A DNA stretch of 6,644 bases from Nitrospira defluvii (GTDB lineage Bacteria; Nitrospirota; Nitrospiria; Nitrospirales; Nitrospiraceae). The position numbers and the translations under genes were made by a program. The DNA is taken from positions 1 through 6,644 of the forward strand of contig JACQHN010000465.1 of the NCBI GenBank assembly GCA_016199015.1, given 5' to 3'. Below, piece by piece: positions 5,737 through 6,644 of this stretch (positions are counted from its first letter, which is position 1; the number at the start of each line of letters is the position of its first letter). A model generated the notes under the pieces. It saw only the letters and a list, made by a program, of their open reading frames with translations. It made no database searches and was not told where the DNA came from.

Positions 5737-6642
5737 TTACCCCTTGGACGCAATTGGATTCAAACAGACCAACGGCGGTGGCTCAGGCTCTGGGTCGGTG
5801 AAGGCCGCCGCCAGCTGCCCATTCAACGGCACCTCCCGCTCATACACCGTATAGGCATAGGGATCGTCTGCCATCAGGCCGTATTTGTTCTTCAACATCT
5901 CGTGCTGCCCATCGGTCAGAATGTGGTACCGGACACGGGCCTTCAGCGTCAACCCCTTCGAAGCCTCCGGCATGCGGTAGGCGAATTGATACTCCCGACT
6001 GGCCAGCGGGAGCAAGCGGTTATCGTACAATTCCACGATGGCTGGTTGCCACATAATCCAGCGCCCCATGGTATGGCTTTTCTCGGCCAAGACCTGCTGA
6101 CTTCCGTCTTTCACCGTGAATTCAACCGTAAAGTGACGGTCCGGATCGCCGGTCGGAACTTTATGGCCGGCCCCCGCGTTCATGAGCGTCAAGGTCACCG
6201 TGACCTGCTCGCCTGGTTTGGGAGCGGGAGGATCGGCCTTCACCTGAATCGCCACGGCCCGCTTCACCATCTCGGGATCGTGGCCCCCGCGCCACAGATG
6301 CTGTCGCCCCCGCCTGATCGGCCCATTCTCGGCGACTGGACGATCGACTTCCGGCATGTGACAACTTTGGCAGATGAAACCTCGCTCCTGCATGAAGTAC
6401 TTACCTTCATACTCGGCATAGGTTCCACAGGGGCCGACATTATAAAACTGCGCCGGTCCCGAGACCACGTTATGGCAGCGCGAACAAACCTGCGCCGTGC
6501 GGAAGCTGGGATCGAACTTCGTCGGGTGCGGTGCGGCCGAATCGTCAAAGGGGCCGAGAATGACCCCGTCTCGCACATGGCACGCGGCACAGGTGATCGA
6601 TTCTTTTTGCAACGCGGCATCGAAATGGGGATTGGGCTCCTG
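5737..6642 (-). CDS. Multihaem c-type cytochrome (cytochrome c554-like), N-terminal part outside window
   Basis: The visible 301 codons are open to the right edge, so the start, export signal and any further haem sites lie outside. Three CXXCH haem-attachment motifs are present: CAACH (6577-6591), CSRCH (6472-6486) and CQSCH (6358-6372). The protein should be exported and carry electrons outside the cytoplasmic membrane. Spacing between motifs is about 35-38 residues, with extra histidines between (HPTKF, HLWRGGH) that could be distal ligands. After the haem part comes a long haem-free C-terminal region (about the last 180 residues) rich in beta-strand-like alternation, including NAGAGHKVPTG. 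I know that motif from other multihaem cytochromes; its histidine may be a haem ligand. The end is proline-rich (PEPEPPP) with a lone cysteine. No membrane helix is seen. The partner and redox role are unknown; cytochrome c554-like is my best family guess. A TTG at 6610-6612 is not a credible start because homologous-looking sequence continues upstream of it. Confidence 0.87.
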   Translation of the reverse strand, partial: QEPNPHFDAALQKESITCAACHVRDGVILGPFDDSAAPHPTKFDPSFRTAQVCSRCHNVVSGPAQFYNVGPCGTYAEYEGKYFMQERGFICQSCHMPEVDRPVAENGPIRRGRQHLWRGGHDPEMVKRAVAIQVKADPPAPKPGEQVTVTLTLMNAGAGHKVPTGDPDRHFTVEFTVKDGSQQVLAEKSHTMGRWIMWQPAIVELYDNRLLPLASREYQFAYRMPEASKGLTLKARVRYHILTDGQHEMLKNKYGLMADDPYAYTVYEREVPLNGQLAAAFTDPEPEPPPLVCLNPIASKG

Positions 6643-6644
6643 CG

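Overview
The window holds five protein-coding genes and looks like chromosomal sequence from a GC-rich Gram-negative bacterium, most likely a nitrifier of the Nitrospira type. That assignment is an inference. It rests on a small periplasmic metal-binding protein of the SmbP type (described from Nitrosomonas europaea), a multihaem c-type cytochrome, and a heptameric intergenic repeat of a style I associate from memory with Nitrospira. No rRNA or other phylogenetic marker is present to test it. I see no tRNA, CRISPR array, insertion sequence or phage gene.

Layout: positions 1-2785 on the + strand carry almost all of a UvrA-family excinuclease ATPase whose true start lies just left of the window. 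Its sequence diverges from the canonical housekeeping UvrA type. It converges on a minus-strand block that fills the rest of the window. The 92-bp gap between the two strands is largely taken up by two inverted arrays of a degenerate 7-bp repeat; the left array runs into the uvrA coding end and supplies its stop codon.

Reading the minus strand in transcription order (right to left): a multihaem cytochrome c with three visible CXXCH sites, cut by the right edge; a two-domain rhodanese-type sulfurtransferase 28 bp downstream; smbP, with its own strong sigma70-like promoter (its -35 box overlaps the sulfurtransferase stop codon) and a textbook intrinsic terminator; a C-N hydrolase of the Pyrococcus nitrilase type, starting only 15 nt after that terminator; and a YqgE/AlgH-family protein 65 bp further on.

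The cytochrome and sulfurtransferase probably form one transcription unit, smbP mainly its own, and the nitrilase-like gene and yqgE a third. The third unit has no obvious promoter between the terminator and its first gene, so it may depend on readthrough. The cytochrome and SmbP would act outside the cytoplasmic membrane (electron transfer and metal buffering). The sulfurtransferase, nitrilase-like enzyme, YqgE and UvrA lack visible export signals and should be cytoplasmic. I do not see a wholly new multi-gene system. The best leads are the heptamer inverted repeat, the tight smbP expression cassette, the divergent UvrA, and the terminator directly ahead of the nitrilase ribosome-binding site.
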